From an uncultured Bacteroidota bacterium (GTDB lineage Bacteria > Bacteroidota > Rhodothermia > Rhodothermales > Salinibacteraceae), in NCBI GenBank assembly GCA_913055845.1, contig CAJXKO010000013.1, forward strand, positions 1 through 43,854: a stretch of 43,854 nucleotides of DNA, written 5' to 3'. Of this stretch, positions 16,937-24,706 are shown piece by piece. The translations under genes and the position numbers were made by a program. The notes under the pieces were generated by a model that was not told the origin of the DNA, made no database searches, and worked only from the letters and a program-made list of their open reading frames with translations. Every line of letters starts with the position of its first letter. Position 1 is the first letter of the stretch.

Positions 16937-16957
16937 CGCGGATAGCAACTCGGGGGG

Positions 16958-18034
16958 TCACTCGAACCGGGTCAGTCGGGCGCGGAGGCGGCGCGTCTGC
17001 GGTTCGGACTTGCGCCACTGTACCAGGATGGGGCTCTGGTAGCGGCCCTGCTCGATGGTCCCTTCGCCGTTGGCCGCGTCCTCGGTCACGAGTAGGCTCA
17101 CCGACCGCTTCATCCGGAGAAACCGCTCGGCCGGCACGGCCAAGCACTTGTCGATAATGCGTTCAACGAGCGACTCGCTCAGCCCAAGCGTATCGACCAC
17201 CTTGTTGACCAGACGCACGAGGTCGTACTTCGCGTAATTTTTGGCCTTGCTGGGAATGGCACTCGGGTCGCGAAGCATATTGCGCCCCTTCCGCGCCATG
17301 AACCGCAGAGGGTCCTGAAGCACCTCGGCCAGGTCGCGCTTCATGAGGAGGGTCTCGTATTCGTTAACCGTGAGGCCGGCGTGATTCTCCTCCGGCACGA
17401 GGTCGAGCAGCACTCGCCCAGTCTTGACGCCGTGTTCGGCAAGCATCTCGTGGAGCCGCTTGAAAAGGCCGAGGCGTGGGTCACGCAGACTCACTGAGTC
17501 GATGGGGTGGTCGGAGACTGGTACCTCCAACTCCGTCTCGTGCACGAGCCGCTCATTGTCGTACCCGATGATGGTCGTGCGGCGCTCGCGGCGGTCGTGG
17601 TTGTCTTTGTTGATCCCGTCGAGGTCGATGAAAAACACCGGGCGGGACGGCGTGCTGGGGTACGTGACGCAGTTTTCGAGCCCAGAGCCGATGAAGGTAA
17701 GATGCGAGTCGGCGTTTCGGGGCTCGGTGCGTCGCTGTTCGGGACTGAGTTCCTTGCGGAGGTGGAGCTGGTCGTGTCGGTAGTTGGCCCCAAATGGAAA
17801 GAGCTCCCGAAAGGGAGCAATGAACTCATGAATCTGATCCTGGCACCGATCGAGGCGGTTGCAGATGGTTTCCTCAAGGTATCCGCCCGTAGTGTGGTAG
17901 GAACAGTAGAGCGCCTCTTCGTGGTTTTGCAGAAAGCCGGCGGCTTCTTTCTGCACATGCTGGTTCACGTCGATGACGTCTACGCGCTGCTCCGGCTGAA
18001 ACTCGATCGTAAGTTGGCTCGGGTCCGAAGCCAT
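16958..18034 (-). CDS. YjbQ/UPF0047-like domain fused to an uncharacterised C-terminal region
   Basis: Encodes 358 residues. The N-terminal ~155 resemble YjbQ (UPF0047): an H-T-T-G-G segment near residue 47, a long helical linker, then H-D-Q-L-H, N-A-D-S-H-L-T and a final strand VFFIDLDG. In YjbQ proteins the corresponding histidines are conserved, and a weak thiamin-phosphate-synthase activity has been reported, but the real role is unsettled. The C-terminal ~200 residues (from about DNERLVHE) were not recognised; they are mostly charged helix with basic patches (FMARKGRNMLRDP). The family link is by eye and only moderately sure. It lies downstream of xseA on the same strand, about 240 bases away. 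Confidence 0.5.
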   Translation of the reverse strand: MASDPSQLTIEFQPEQRVDVIDVNQHVQKEAAGFLQNHEEALYCSYHTTGGYLEETICNRLDRCQDQIHEFIAPFRELFPFGANYRHDQLHLRKELSPEQRRTEPRNADSHLTFIGSGLENCVTYPSTPSRPVFFIDLDGINKDNHDRRERRTTIIGYDNERLVHETELEVPVSDHPIDSVSLRDPRLGLFKRLHEMLAEHGVKTGRVLLDLVPEENHAGLTVNEYETLLMKRDLAEVLQDPLRFMARKGRNMLRDPSAIPSKAKNYAKYDLVRLVNKVVDTLGLSESLVERIIDKCLAVPAERFLRMKRSVSLLVTEDAANGEGTIEQGRYQSPILVQWRKSEPQTRRLRARLTRFE

Positions 18035-18277
18035 GGGCGAAGAGACGTTGACAATCGGGCCAGTCGCGTGTGGGGGGTGGTGGAGGGGACCGTTAGCAAA
18101 GACCCACCGCGAGGCGAAGAGATACCAAAGTCAAAATTCGTGCGGTGTACAGGCTATGGATGAGGCGGTTCCTGGTCAACCAGCACCCCTTCAAGAAACA
18201 AACGGACGAACGGACGCGCGATACGATGCTGTGACATTTCCGCTCTGAGGACAAAAAATGAGGGAGCGGAAGGGGGG

Positions 18278-19519
18278 TCAGTCGTCCTCGGAGGAGGGCA
18301 TCGGGAGCACCTTTGCATCCCGGTGGCCATCTTGAAGATGGATGCGTACGCGGCGGTTTTCTGACAGGGCCTCTACGGAGCGAACGGGGGTGCCCTCATG
18401 GGACACGTACGCGTACCCGCGCCGAAGGGGCTGTTCGGGATCGGCGGCCTGGAGACGGTCCTGGAGCCGCTGGAACTGCGTGCGCGCCTGTTCAATGCAC
18501 CGCTCGCCGCCTCGCGTGAGGCGGTCCACGAGCGTATCGAGGTGCTGCTGGTGCCGCTCAAGACGGCGGACCGGAACGTGGAAGGCGCGGGAAGACACGA
18601 GTGCATCGACGCGCTGGCGGGCATTCTGCAGGCGACGGGTTACCCGTGTGCGGAGGCGGTCGTGAAGCGTGCGCACTCGCTCGGCCACGTCGCGGCGGTC
18701 CGGCACCACGATCTCGGCGGCCGTGGAGGGCGTGGCGGCCCGCTCGTCGGCCACGAGGTCGGCAATCGTTACGTCCGACTCGTGCCCCACGGCGCTCACG
18801 ATGGGGAGGTCGGAGGCCGCGATAGCACGGGCCACCGCCTCCTCGTTAAACGCCCAAAGGTCCTCGGTGGAGCCGCCGCCCCGTCCCACGATGAGCAGAT
18901 CGGCCCGTTGAGCGTCGCTGGAGGGCACGTCGTTGAACGTCGAAATCCCGTCGGCGATGGCCTGGGGGGCGTCGAGGCCCTGCACTTTCACCGGGCACAG
19001 CACCAGCTCGGCCGGCGGGAATCGCCGCTCTAGTCCGGTCCGAATGTCGTGGATGGCCGCGCCCTGGCCGGAGGTGACGACACCGATCGTTTCGGGGAAG
19101 GCCGGCAGCGACTGCTTTCGCTCGGCGGCGAAGAGGCCCTCCGCCTGCAGCTTCTGTTTCAGTTCCTCGAACGCCTTCTGCTGGGCGCCCTTGCCCGCCT
19201 GTCGCATCGCCTGCGCTTGAATTTGCAGGTCGCCCCGCCGTTCGTACACCGAGGCGTGACCATTCACGCGGACCTGCATCCCCTCCTCCGGCTCAAAGTA
19301 GACGTATTGCGTCAGGTGTTTCCACATGACACATCGGATCTGCGCGTCCTCGTCCTTGAGGGTGAAGTAGCAGTGTCCGGACGCGGCTCGCGTGAAGTCT
19401 GAGAGCTCCCCCTCCACCCACACGTCGTCGTAGTGCGCCTCCACGAGGTCGCTGAGCCCGCGGGCGAGTGCGGTGACACTGAGAACTGAGTCGTCAGAAG
19501 GAGCGCTTGAGGACGGCAT
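18278..19519 (-). CDS. xseA: Exodeoxyribonuclease VII large subunit
   Basis: Encodes 413 residues. The N-terminal OB-fold (SVTALARGLSDLVEAHYDDVWVEGELSDFTRAASGHCYFTLKDEDAQIRCVMW) is followed by the nuclease domain with GVVTSGQGAAIHDI, IVGRGGGSTEDLWAFNEE and SAVGHESDVTIADLVAD, all XseA hallmarks. A long Arg/Leu-rich coiled coil then a C-terminal strand (LRRGYAYV) close the protein. With XseB it degrades single-stranded DNA from both ends in mismatch and repair pathways. The ATG at 19519 (MPSSSAPSDD) is favoured over an extension that overlaps the divergent gap. Confidence 0.96.
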   Translation of the reverse strand: MPSSSAPSDDSVLSVTALARGLSDLVEAHYDDVWVEGELSDFTRAASGHCYFTLKDEDAQIRCVMWKHLTQYVYFEPEEGMQVRVNGHASVYERRGDLQIQAQAMRQAGKGAQQKAFEELKQKLQAEGLFAAERKQSLPAFPETIGVVTSGQGAAIHDIRTGLERRFPPAELVLCPVKVQGLDAPQAIADGISTFNDVPSSDAQRADLLIVGRGGGSTEDLWAFNEEAVARAIAASDLPIVSAVGHESDVTIADLVADERAATPSTAAEIVVPDRRDVAERVRTLHDRLRTRVTRRLQNARQRVDALVSSRAFHVPVRRLERHQQHLDTLVDRLTRGGERCIEQARTQFQRLQDRLQAADPEQPLRRGYAYVSHEGTPVRSVEALSENRRVRIHLQDGHRDAKVLPMPSSEDD

Positions 19520-19699
19520 AGGAAAGGTTGGGCGCGGCAAAACACGGCGACACGCCGCGTCTACACGCGCCGTTGCGTGAGAGGTTTTTGAAAGTGTCGC
19601 GCGTCTTGGCCGGCGATCCGGCACACCGGGGCTCTCGCCGCGTTAAGGACCATCGATTTCCCGTTCATGCCCCGCACAATCAAGTTCTCTAGGTGCCCC

Positions 19700-20215
19700 A
19701 TGTCCGATCCGATTCGCATCCAGTTTGTGTGCCTCGGCAACATCTGCCGGAGCCCCCTCGCCAAGGTGGTCTTCCGTGACAAGGTTGAAGAGGCGGGCTT
19801 GCAAGAGCACTTCAAGATTGCCTCGTCCGGCACCGGGAGCTGGCACATCGGCGACACGGCGGACGACCGGATGCGGGAAACGGCCCAGCGCAACGATTTG
19901 TCGCTGGAGGAGCACCGTGCGTCGCAGTTCGAGGCCGCAGACCTGGAGCGGTTCGATCACATCTTCGTGATGGACAAGAGCAACCTGAACGACGTGCTCC
20001 ACCTCGACGAGGACGACGAGTACGGCGGCAAGGTGCGGCTCTTCCGCGAGTTCGATCCGGAGCCGGACGACTATCAGGTGCCCGATCCCTACCATGGCGG
20101 CCGGAAGGGGTTTGAGCGGGTCTATGACATCGTGGAACGCACCTCCGACATGCTCCTGCACCGGCTCGTGGACGAGTACGACCTGGAAGAGCACGTGCGG
20201 AATCCGTCGAAGTAG
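19700..20215 (+). CDS. Low-molecular-weight protein tyrosine phosphatase family
   Basis: Encodes 171 residues. The P-loop is VCLGNICRSP near the N-terminus, the C-x5-R-S/T signature with nucleophilic Cys11 and Arg17. The general-acid loop is DPYHGG. Length and order match the LMW-PTP family. The next gene on the same strand, about 100 bases on, is a fructosamine-3-kinase homologue. Adjacent LMW-PTP homologues of that kind have been reported to dephosphorylate ribulosamine or erythrulosamine phosphates on glycated proteins rather than phosphotyrosine. That role is inferred from the pairing, so a true tyrosine phosphatase remains possible. ATG 19700 precedes the first strand directly. Confidence 0.9.
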   Translation: MSDPIRIQFVCLGNICRSPLAKVVFRDKVEEAGLQEHFKIASSGTGSWHIGDTADDRMRETAQRNDLSLEEHRASQFEAADLERFDHIFVMDKSNLNDVLHLDEDDEYGGKVRLFREFDPEPDDYQVPDPYHGGRKGFERVYDIVERTSDMLLHRLVDEYDLEEHVRNPSK

Positions 20216-20316
20216 AACGTGAGAGCGACGAGTCCTAGACCCCGGGCTACGGGGGCGTGGATTCGTCTGGATCGTCCATCACCCCCCTCTTCTCCCTTCC
20301 AGTTACGCCCGCCAGA

Positions 20317-21189
20317 ATGCTTCCGGATGCGCTGCGCGATACATTGGAAGAGCGGCTTGACGTAACCATCAACGCGGTTGCGGCCGTGAGTGGGGGCTGT
20401 ATTGCCAATGCTTGTCGCTTGGAAACCGACGCTGCCCCGTTTTTCCTGAAGTACGGCGACGAAGAGGTGGCGCGCACCTTTCCGGGCGAAGCGGCGGGCC
20501 TGGATGCGCTCGCCGCGGCCGAGAGTCCGCTGGCCGTACCCGCGGTCCGGGATACGGCGGCCCCGACGGACGACCGTCCAGGATTCCTCGTCATGGAATG
20601 GATCAACGCGGGGCGGAAGGGACGCAATTTTTGGGAACGATTCGGTGAGGGACTCGCGGCTCTGCACCGCCACACTGCGAAGACGTACGGGTTTGAACGA
20701 GACAACTTTATCGGGCGGCTGCCGCAGTCCAACGACTGGACGGACGACTGGCCCACGTTTTTCCGCGAGCAGCGACTGGCCCCGCAGGTGGCAATGGCCC
20801 AGGAGCGCAACCGCTGGCGCACCGACTGGGACCGCCCACTCCAGGCGCTCTACCGGCGTCTCCCTGAGATCCTCCCCGCCAGCCCCGAGCCGTCCGTGTT
20901 GCACGGCGACCTCTGGCAGGGCAACTACATGGTGACGGCCGTGGGCGACCCTGCCCTCATCGACCCCGCCACGTACTACGGCCACCGCGAGGCCGACCTC
21001 GCCATGACGGAACTCTTCGGAGGGTACGACGACGCGTTTTACGACGCCTACCGGGGCGCGTGGTCCCTCGCGTCTGGCTACGACACGCGCCGCGCGGTGT
21101 ACAACCTGTACCATCTCATAAACCACCTCAATCTCTTTGGCGGCGGCTACGCCGGGCAGGTCGAACGCATCCTTCGTCCGTTTGGGTAG
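20317..21189 (+). CDS. Fructosamine/ketosamine-3-kinase family protein
   Basis: Encodes 290 residues of the aminoglycoside-phosphotransferase-like kinase fold. Visible parts are the N-lobe Lys in FFLKYGDEE, a linker (VMEWINAG), the catalytic HGDLWQGN loop with H196 and D198, and the metal-binding D in ALIDPATYYGHREADLAM. That last stretch is diagnostic of fructosamine-3-kinases. Bacterial members phosphorylate ribulosamines or erythrulosamines on damaged proteins, making the adduct unstable so that it falls off. With the preceding LMW-PTP-like gene this would be a two-gene protein deglycation unit. The ATG at 20317 is chosen; the earlier in-frame ATG at 20257 adds a 20-residue stretch not seen in the family. 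Confidence 0.9.
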   Translation: MLPDALRDTLEERLDVTINAVAAVSGGCIANACRLETDAAPFFLKYGDEEVARTFPGEAAGLDALAAAESPLAVPAVRDTAAPTDDRPGFLVMEWINAGRKGRNFWERFGEGLAALHRHTAKTYGFERDNFIGRLPQSNDWTDDWPTFFREQRLAPQVAMAQERNRWRTDWDRPLQALYRRLPEILPASPEPSVLHGDLWQGNYMVTAVGDPALIDPATYYGHREADLAMTELFGGYDDAFYDAYRGAWSLASGYDTRRAVYNLYHLINHLNLFGGGYAGQVERILRPFG

Positions 21190-21211
21190 CCCGAAGAGGC
21201 AGGGCGGAGGC

Positions 21212-21523
21212 TTACAGCCGGACGGCCATGTCGCGGTCGACCGTTATGAGGCACGAGAGGCGCCCTATGCCCATGCTGTGGAGGGTGCCGTCGAGCGTCT
21301 GAGTGGGCGGAGGCACGCCTTCTAGAACCTCAACGGCGCAGAGGCCGCAGTGGCCCCGCCCGCCGCAGTTGGCAACATCCGTAACGGCGTTGTGCGGCGA
21401 GAGGCCGTGGCGGCGCAAAGCTTGGCGCAGTGTGATGCCCGGCTCGACCTCGATCTTGTGGCGGTCGCCCTCGGTGTGTACGGTAACGGTATGCGTCGTG
21501 ATCGTAGAAGCGGTCGTGCTCAT
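21212..21523 (-). CDS. 2Fe-2S ferredoxin (plant/adrenodoxin-like)
   Basis: Encodes 103 residues. A beta-grasp start (THTVTVHTEGDRHKIEVEPGITLRQALRRHG) leads to CGGRGHCGLC, giving C-x5-C-x2-C, with the fourth cluster Cys in RLSCLI about 35 residues later. It is therefore a small electron carrier. As the last gene of crtI-blh-small membrane protein-ferredoxin, it may feed electrons to carotenoid-modifying oxygenases, perhaps those making the keto/hydroxy groups of salinixanthin-type pigments. That link is inferred from position only. Confidence 0.88.
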   Translation of the reverse strand: MSTTASTITTHTVTVHTEGDRHKIEVEPGITLRQALRRHGLSPHNAVTDVANCGGRGHCGLCAVEVLEGVPPPTQTLDGTLHSMGIGRLSCLITVDRDMAVRL

Positions 21524-21574
21524 GTCGACACAGCGGCAGGTCCAACAGGCTACGTGCGGTACGCAGAGCGGGGG

Positions 21575-21793
21575 TCAGGCGGCCGGTTCATTGGGCGCAT
21601 CGGCCAGTTGCCGCTGAACGCGGCGGTAGAGCAAGGCGGCGGCAGTGCCCCAGAGGGCCACGCCGAGGGGAGCGGCGCCCCACCACGGGAGACCAGTAAG
21701 GAGGTGCACCGCGTCGGCCAGCCCCGCGGCCACGAACATCAGAGCGACGGCGAAGATGATGGAATCGCGGACGATGATTTGATCCGAGTTCAT
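21575..21793 (-). CDS. Small two-helix membrane protein
   Basis: Encodes 72 residues with two hydrophobic segments (SIIFAVALMFVAAGLADAVHLL and WWGAAPLGVALWGTAAALLY) separated by a short Gly/Pro turn, and a charged C-tail. No family is recognised. It lies 51 bases after blh and 51 bases before the ferredoxin gene, on the same strand, so it is probably part of the carotenoid/retinal operon. It may help assemble or localise the membrane enzymes. Confidence 0.65.
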   Translation of the reverse strand: MNSDQIIVRDSIIFAVALMFVAAGLADAVHLLTGLPWWGAAPLGVALWGTAAALLYRRVQRQLADAPNEPAA

Positions 21794-21844
21794 GGGGACA
21801 CAAGCAACGGTGCGCGGGCAGTCGATGCGGAAGGGACGTTGGGG

Positions 21845-22897
21845 TTACGGCACGTACCAGATGCCGCGGGCCTGGTCCAGCCAGTCGCCCACCACGATGT
21901 GGGGCAGCGCCAGAATGCAGACGAACACGGTGTAGAAGGCAACGGCCCCGGCCAGCAGCGACGCCCCGCCGAGCGGATTAGGGACGAGTGCGTAGAGGGC
22001 AGCCATGAGGCCGAACGTGGCGAGGGCCCCAATCACCATCGTGGCCCAGGTGCGTGGCAGCGAGAGGCGGTCCGGGGCGGGCGTGTTGGGGGCAATCGCC
22101 GTGGTGCGGGCTGTCTGTCGTAGGGTGTACCAGAGCGGAAAGTACAGCCCCACGGCCAGCATCATGGGCACGAACGTGAAGTAGACAATTAGTAGTGTCG
22201 TCTCGGCCAGATCAGTCCACCACGCGGCCGATCCTCCGCTCCGGAGAAAGCCCCCGCTTAGGTGCACGATCACGGCGAGACCGTAAACGCCCCCCACGGC
22301 GGCTTGCACGGTGGGGAGATGTGTGGCGAGGGGCAGGGGGCCCGTGGCGCCGAAGATGTGTACCATGTAGGTCGAAAACCCGATGTAGACGCCCGGCCAC
22401 ACCAGCAGCGGCACCAGCATCACCGCGCCGCCCCGCACAAACGCCGCGAGAGCGCGTTGCCAGGATGCCTGTAGATGATCGGTCCCGCACAGCGCGTCCA
22501 TCACTTTCAGGCCGCCGTGTCCACCCTTGACCACAGCAGTCGAGAACGCAAGTGCCAGTGCCGCCACGGGCGCGACGAAGAAGAAGCCCACGAAGGCCGC
22601 GAGGAAGCCGAGGTACAGCACGATGTAGCGCAGGCTGAACGAGACCCGGCGGTGGCGCAGGTTCTCGAAGTGCTCGTAGCCGCCGTGCGGCAGATTGAGT
22701 GCCACCATGCCGATGAGGTAGCCCACCATCTGCGTGGTCATCGACAGGGACATGTTCAGTAGGGCCGCCCCAATGCCCCCCAGCGCCAGAGCCCCGAGGG
22801 TGATGCGCGAGCCCCAGACGGCCATGGACGCAGGGGAGTGCGCCGGGGCCTGGCGCGTAGGAGCACGGGGGGACGAAGCGGTCGACAGCGTGGCCAT
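21845..22897 (-). CDS. blh: Beta-carotene 15,15'-dioxygenase, Brp/Blh family
   Basis: Encodes 350 residues with about eight or nine membrane segments. The Brp/Blh metal-site motifs are present: NLPHGGYEHFE near residue 68, KGGHGGLKVMD, and ALPHIVVGDWLD at the C-terminus, each carrying the histidines expected to bind iron. The enzyme cleaves beta-carotene into two retinals, the chromophore of microbial rhodopsins such as the one at 28584-29279. It is directly downstream of crtI. The ATG at 22897 (MATLST) is preferred to a TTG seven codons upstream. A typical member has a similar length. Confidence 0.88.
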   Translation of the reverse strand: MATLSTASSPRAPTRQAPAHSPASMAVWGSRITLGALALGGIGAALLNMSLSMTTQMVGYLIGMVALNLPHGGYEHFENLRHRRVSFSLRYIVLYLGFLAAFVGFFFVAPVAALALAFSTAVVKGGHGGLKVMDALCGTDHLQASWQRALAAFVRGGAVMLVPLLVWPGVYIGFSTYMVHIFGATGPLPLATHLPTVQAAVGGVYGLAVIVHLSGGFLRSGGSAAWWTDLAETTLLIVYFTFVPMMLAVGLYFPLWYTLRQTARTTAIAPNTPAPDRLSLPRTWATMVIGALATFGLMAALYALVPNPLGGASLLAGAVAFYTVFVCILALPHIVVGDWLDQARGIWYVP

Positions 22898-22939
22898 GGA
22901 CACATGCGATTGGTTCAATAGGGGGAGGCGAGAATGGGG

Positions 22940-24412
22940 TCAGGCCGCCGCGTCGGTGAGCACGGCCCCGGCGGTCTGCTCGCCGCTGATGAGGCAGATG
23001 GGCACGCCGACGCCGGGCTTCGTGTCGGCGCCCGTGTAATAAAGGCCGGGGGCGCTCTTCGCGCGGCGGGACGGGCGGAGCGGACCCGTTTGCTGGAGGG
23101 TGTGGGCCAGGCCGAGAGCATTGCCCTTCGGCTGCCCGAAGTGCTCTGCAAACTCGGACACGCAGGCGTCGTGCTCCGTCACGATGCGCCCGCGGAGGTC
23201 GACCCCGGCGTGTTGGGCGAGGTCGTCGAGCACCTGCTCACGCATCCAGGCGCGGCGAGCGGGGCCGTCGCGCAGACCCGGGGCGATGGGCACCAGAATA
23301 AACACCGAGTGGTGCCCGTCCGGGGCGAACGATGGGTCGGTCTTCGACGGGACGTGGAGGTAGTAGGCGGGATTCGTCGGCCACGTCGGATCGTCGAAGA
23401 TCGCCTCGAAGTGGTGGTCCCAGTTGGGGGGGAGGACCAGGGTGTGGTGCCGGAGTGGAGCAACGTCGCCCTTCACCCCTAGGTACAGTAGGTAGGCGGC
23501 GGGCCCGTAGGTGCGATTCTCCCAGTACTTTGCATCGTGGTCCCGCTGATCGGGGGAGAGCAGCGTCTGCTCCACGTGCGCCGGGGAGGCGTTGGCCACC
23601 ACGCGCCGGGCAGTGTGCGTCTCGTCGTCCGTGGACACCCGGACGTGTGTGTTGCGGGAACGGAGTCCCGTCACCTCGGTGCCGGTCCGGAATGTGACGC
23701 CGAGGTCGGCGGCCAGGTCTGCGAGGGCATCGACGACTGACTGCATCCCGCCCACGGGGTGGTAGACGCCCTGATTAAAGTCGACGTGTCCCATTAGGGT
23801 GTAAAGGGCGGGCGTGTTGTACGGCGAGCCGCCCAGGAAGACGAGCTTGTACTCCAGCAGCTGGCGCAGCTTCGGGTGCTTCACATACTGCTGGACGTAG
23901 CGGTCCATGGAGCGGAGGAGAGGAAGCGCCCGCACGGAGCGGAGCACATCGGGGTCCACCCAGTCGAGCAGCCCCGACCGCCGCGGGTATACGAAACGGT
24001 CCATCGCCAGCTCGTAGACCTCCTCGGCGTGGTCCAGGTACCGCCGGAAGGCGTCGGCCGCGCCGTCCTCGTAGGCCTCTAGCTTTGGGGCCAAGGCGGC
24101 GGGATCGGCCGGCACGTCGAGCTGGTCGCCGTCCTTCCAGAGAATTCGGTAGCTGGGGTCGAGCTGCTCCAGCTCGTAGGCGTCCTCAACCGACCGGTTG
24201 AAGGTCTCGAAGAACCGTTCGAAAACGTCCGGCATCAGGTACCAGGAGGGACCGGAATCGAACCGGAAGCCGTCGGAGGCAAAGGTTCCCGCCACGCCGC
24301 CCAGGTCGTCGTGTTGCTCCAGGACGGTCACGTCAGCCCCGGTTTCGGCAAGATGGCACGCTGCCGAGAGTCCGGCAATTCCGCTTCCGACGATGGTGAT
24401 GGATTCGTTCAT
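22940..24412 (-). CDS. crtI: Phytoene desaturase-type carotenoid oxidoreductase
   Basis: Encodes 490 residues of the CrtI/CrtD/CrtO family. It opens with the FAD-binding TIVGSGIAGLSAACHLAETGADVTVLEQHDDLGG and has FDSGPSWYLMPDVFERFF, typical of CrtI. The C-terminal dinucleotide segment (GLYYTGADTKPGVGVPICLISGEQTAGAV) is also characteristic. It inserts double bonds in phytoene (CrtI) or modifies later intermediates (CrtD); the exact step cannot be settled by eye. It heads the operon with blh, a small membrane protein and a ferredoxin. The ATG at 24412 starts directly with the nucleotide-binding strand. Its upstream gap, shared with hemN, contains the conserved 24-nt element. Confidence 0.9.
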   Translation of the reverse strand: MNESITIVGSGIAGLSAACHLAETGADVTVLEQHDDLGGVAGTFASDGFRFDSGPSWYLMPDVFERFFETFNRSVEDAYELEQLDPSYRILWKDGDQLDVPADPAALAPKLEAYEDGAADAFRRYLDHAEEVYELAMDRFVYPRRSGLLDWVDPDVLRSVRALPLLRSMDRYVQQYVKHPKLRQLLEYKLVFLGGSPYNTPALYTLMGHVDFNQGVYHPVGGMQSVVDALADLAADLGVTFRTGTEVTGLRSRNTHVRVSTDDETHTARRVVANASPAHVEQTLLSPDQRDHDAKYWENRTYGPAAYLLYLGVKGDVAPLRHHTLVLPPNWDHHFEAIFDDPTWPTNPAYYLHVPSKTDPSFAPDGHHSVFILVPIAPGLRDGPARRAWMREQVLDDLAQHAGVDLRGRIVTEHDACVSEFAEHFGQPKGNALGLAHTLQQTGPLRPSRRAKSAPGLYYTGADTKPGVGVPICLISGEQTAGAVLTDAAA

Positions 24413-24513
24413 GGCAACGCCAACTGGGAATGAAGGGCGACGGCCGGAGTAGGACCCCACGCGTGCAGGTCCTGCCTCTAATCGGCAATTCTTGTTCGCA
24501 AAGATCGGCGCCA

Positions 24514-24537
24514 GGTTCGTCTATTTCGGATAAAAAC
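24514..24537. promoter_or_regulatory. Shared upstream element, copy 1 (crtI/hemN gap)
   Basis: GGTTCGTCTATTTCGGATAA followed by AAAC at 24514-24537 matches copy 2 at 28499-28521 at 22 of 23 bases apart from one extra base. It lies in the divergent gap, roughly 100 bases before crtI and 170 before hemN. It may be an operator or an alternative-sigma promoter; orientation relative to function is unknown. Confidence 0.55.
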
Positions 24538-24706
24538 GTGATCTTTTCTGATTAGTAACCTTTTGCACTGTCAAGGAGGATCGAGATCTCTTATGCTACT
24601 CAGCGCACGGTCCCGCCAGTGCGACATCCACCCTTGAGGGATGCACTCCCCCTCCCTGCGTGTGGTCTCTCCCGCGAGCATCTTCAACCTCTTCTGTCTC
24701 CCCGCC

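Noticed and set aside
15488-16948. Long minus-strand open frame of 486 codons opposite the SDR gene
   Set aside because: It is antisense to a well-supported SDR enzyme and xseB-region frames, shows no family motif, and is typical of high-GC shadow frames.
24514-24540. Reading the shared element as a standard Bacteroidetes -7/-33 promoter
   Set aside because: It does not contain TAnnTTTG at a sensible place in either orientation, so only a general regulatory label is given.
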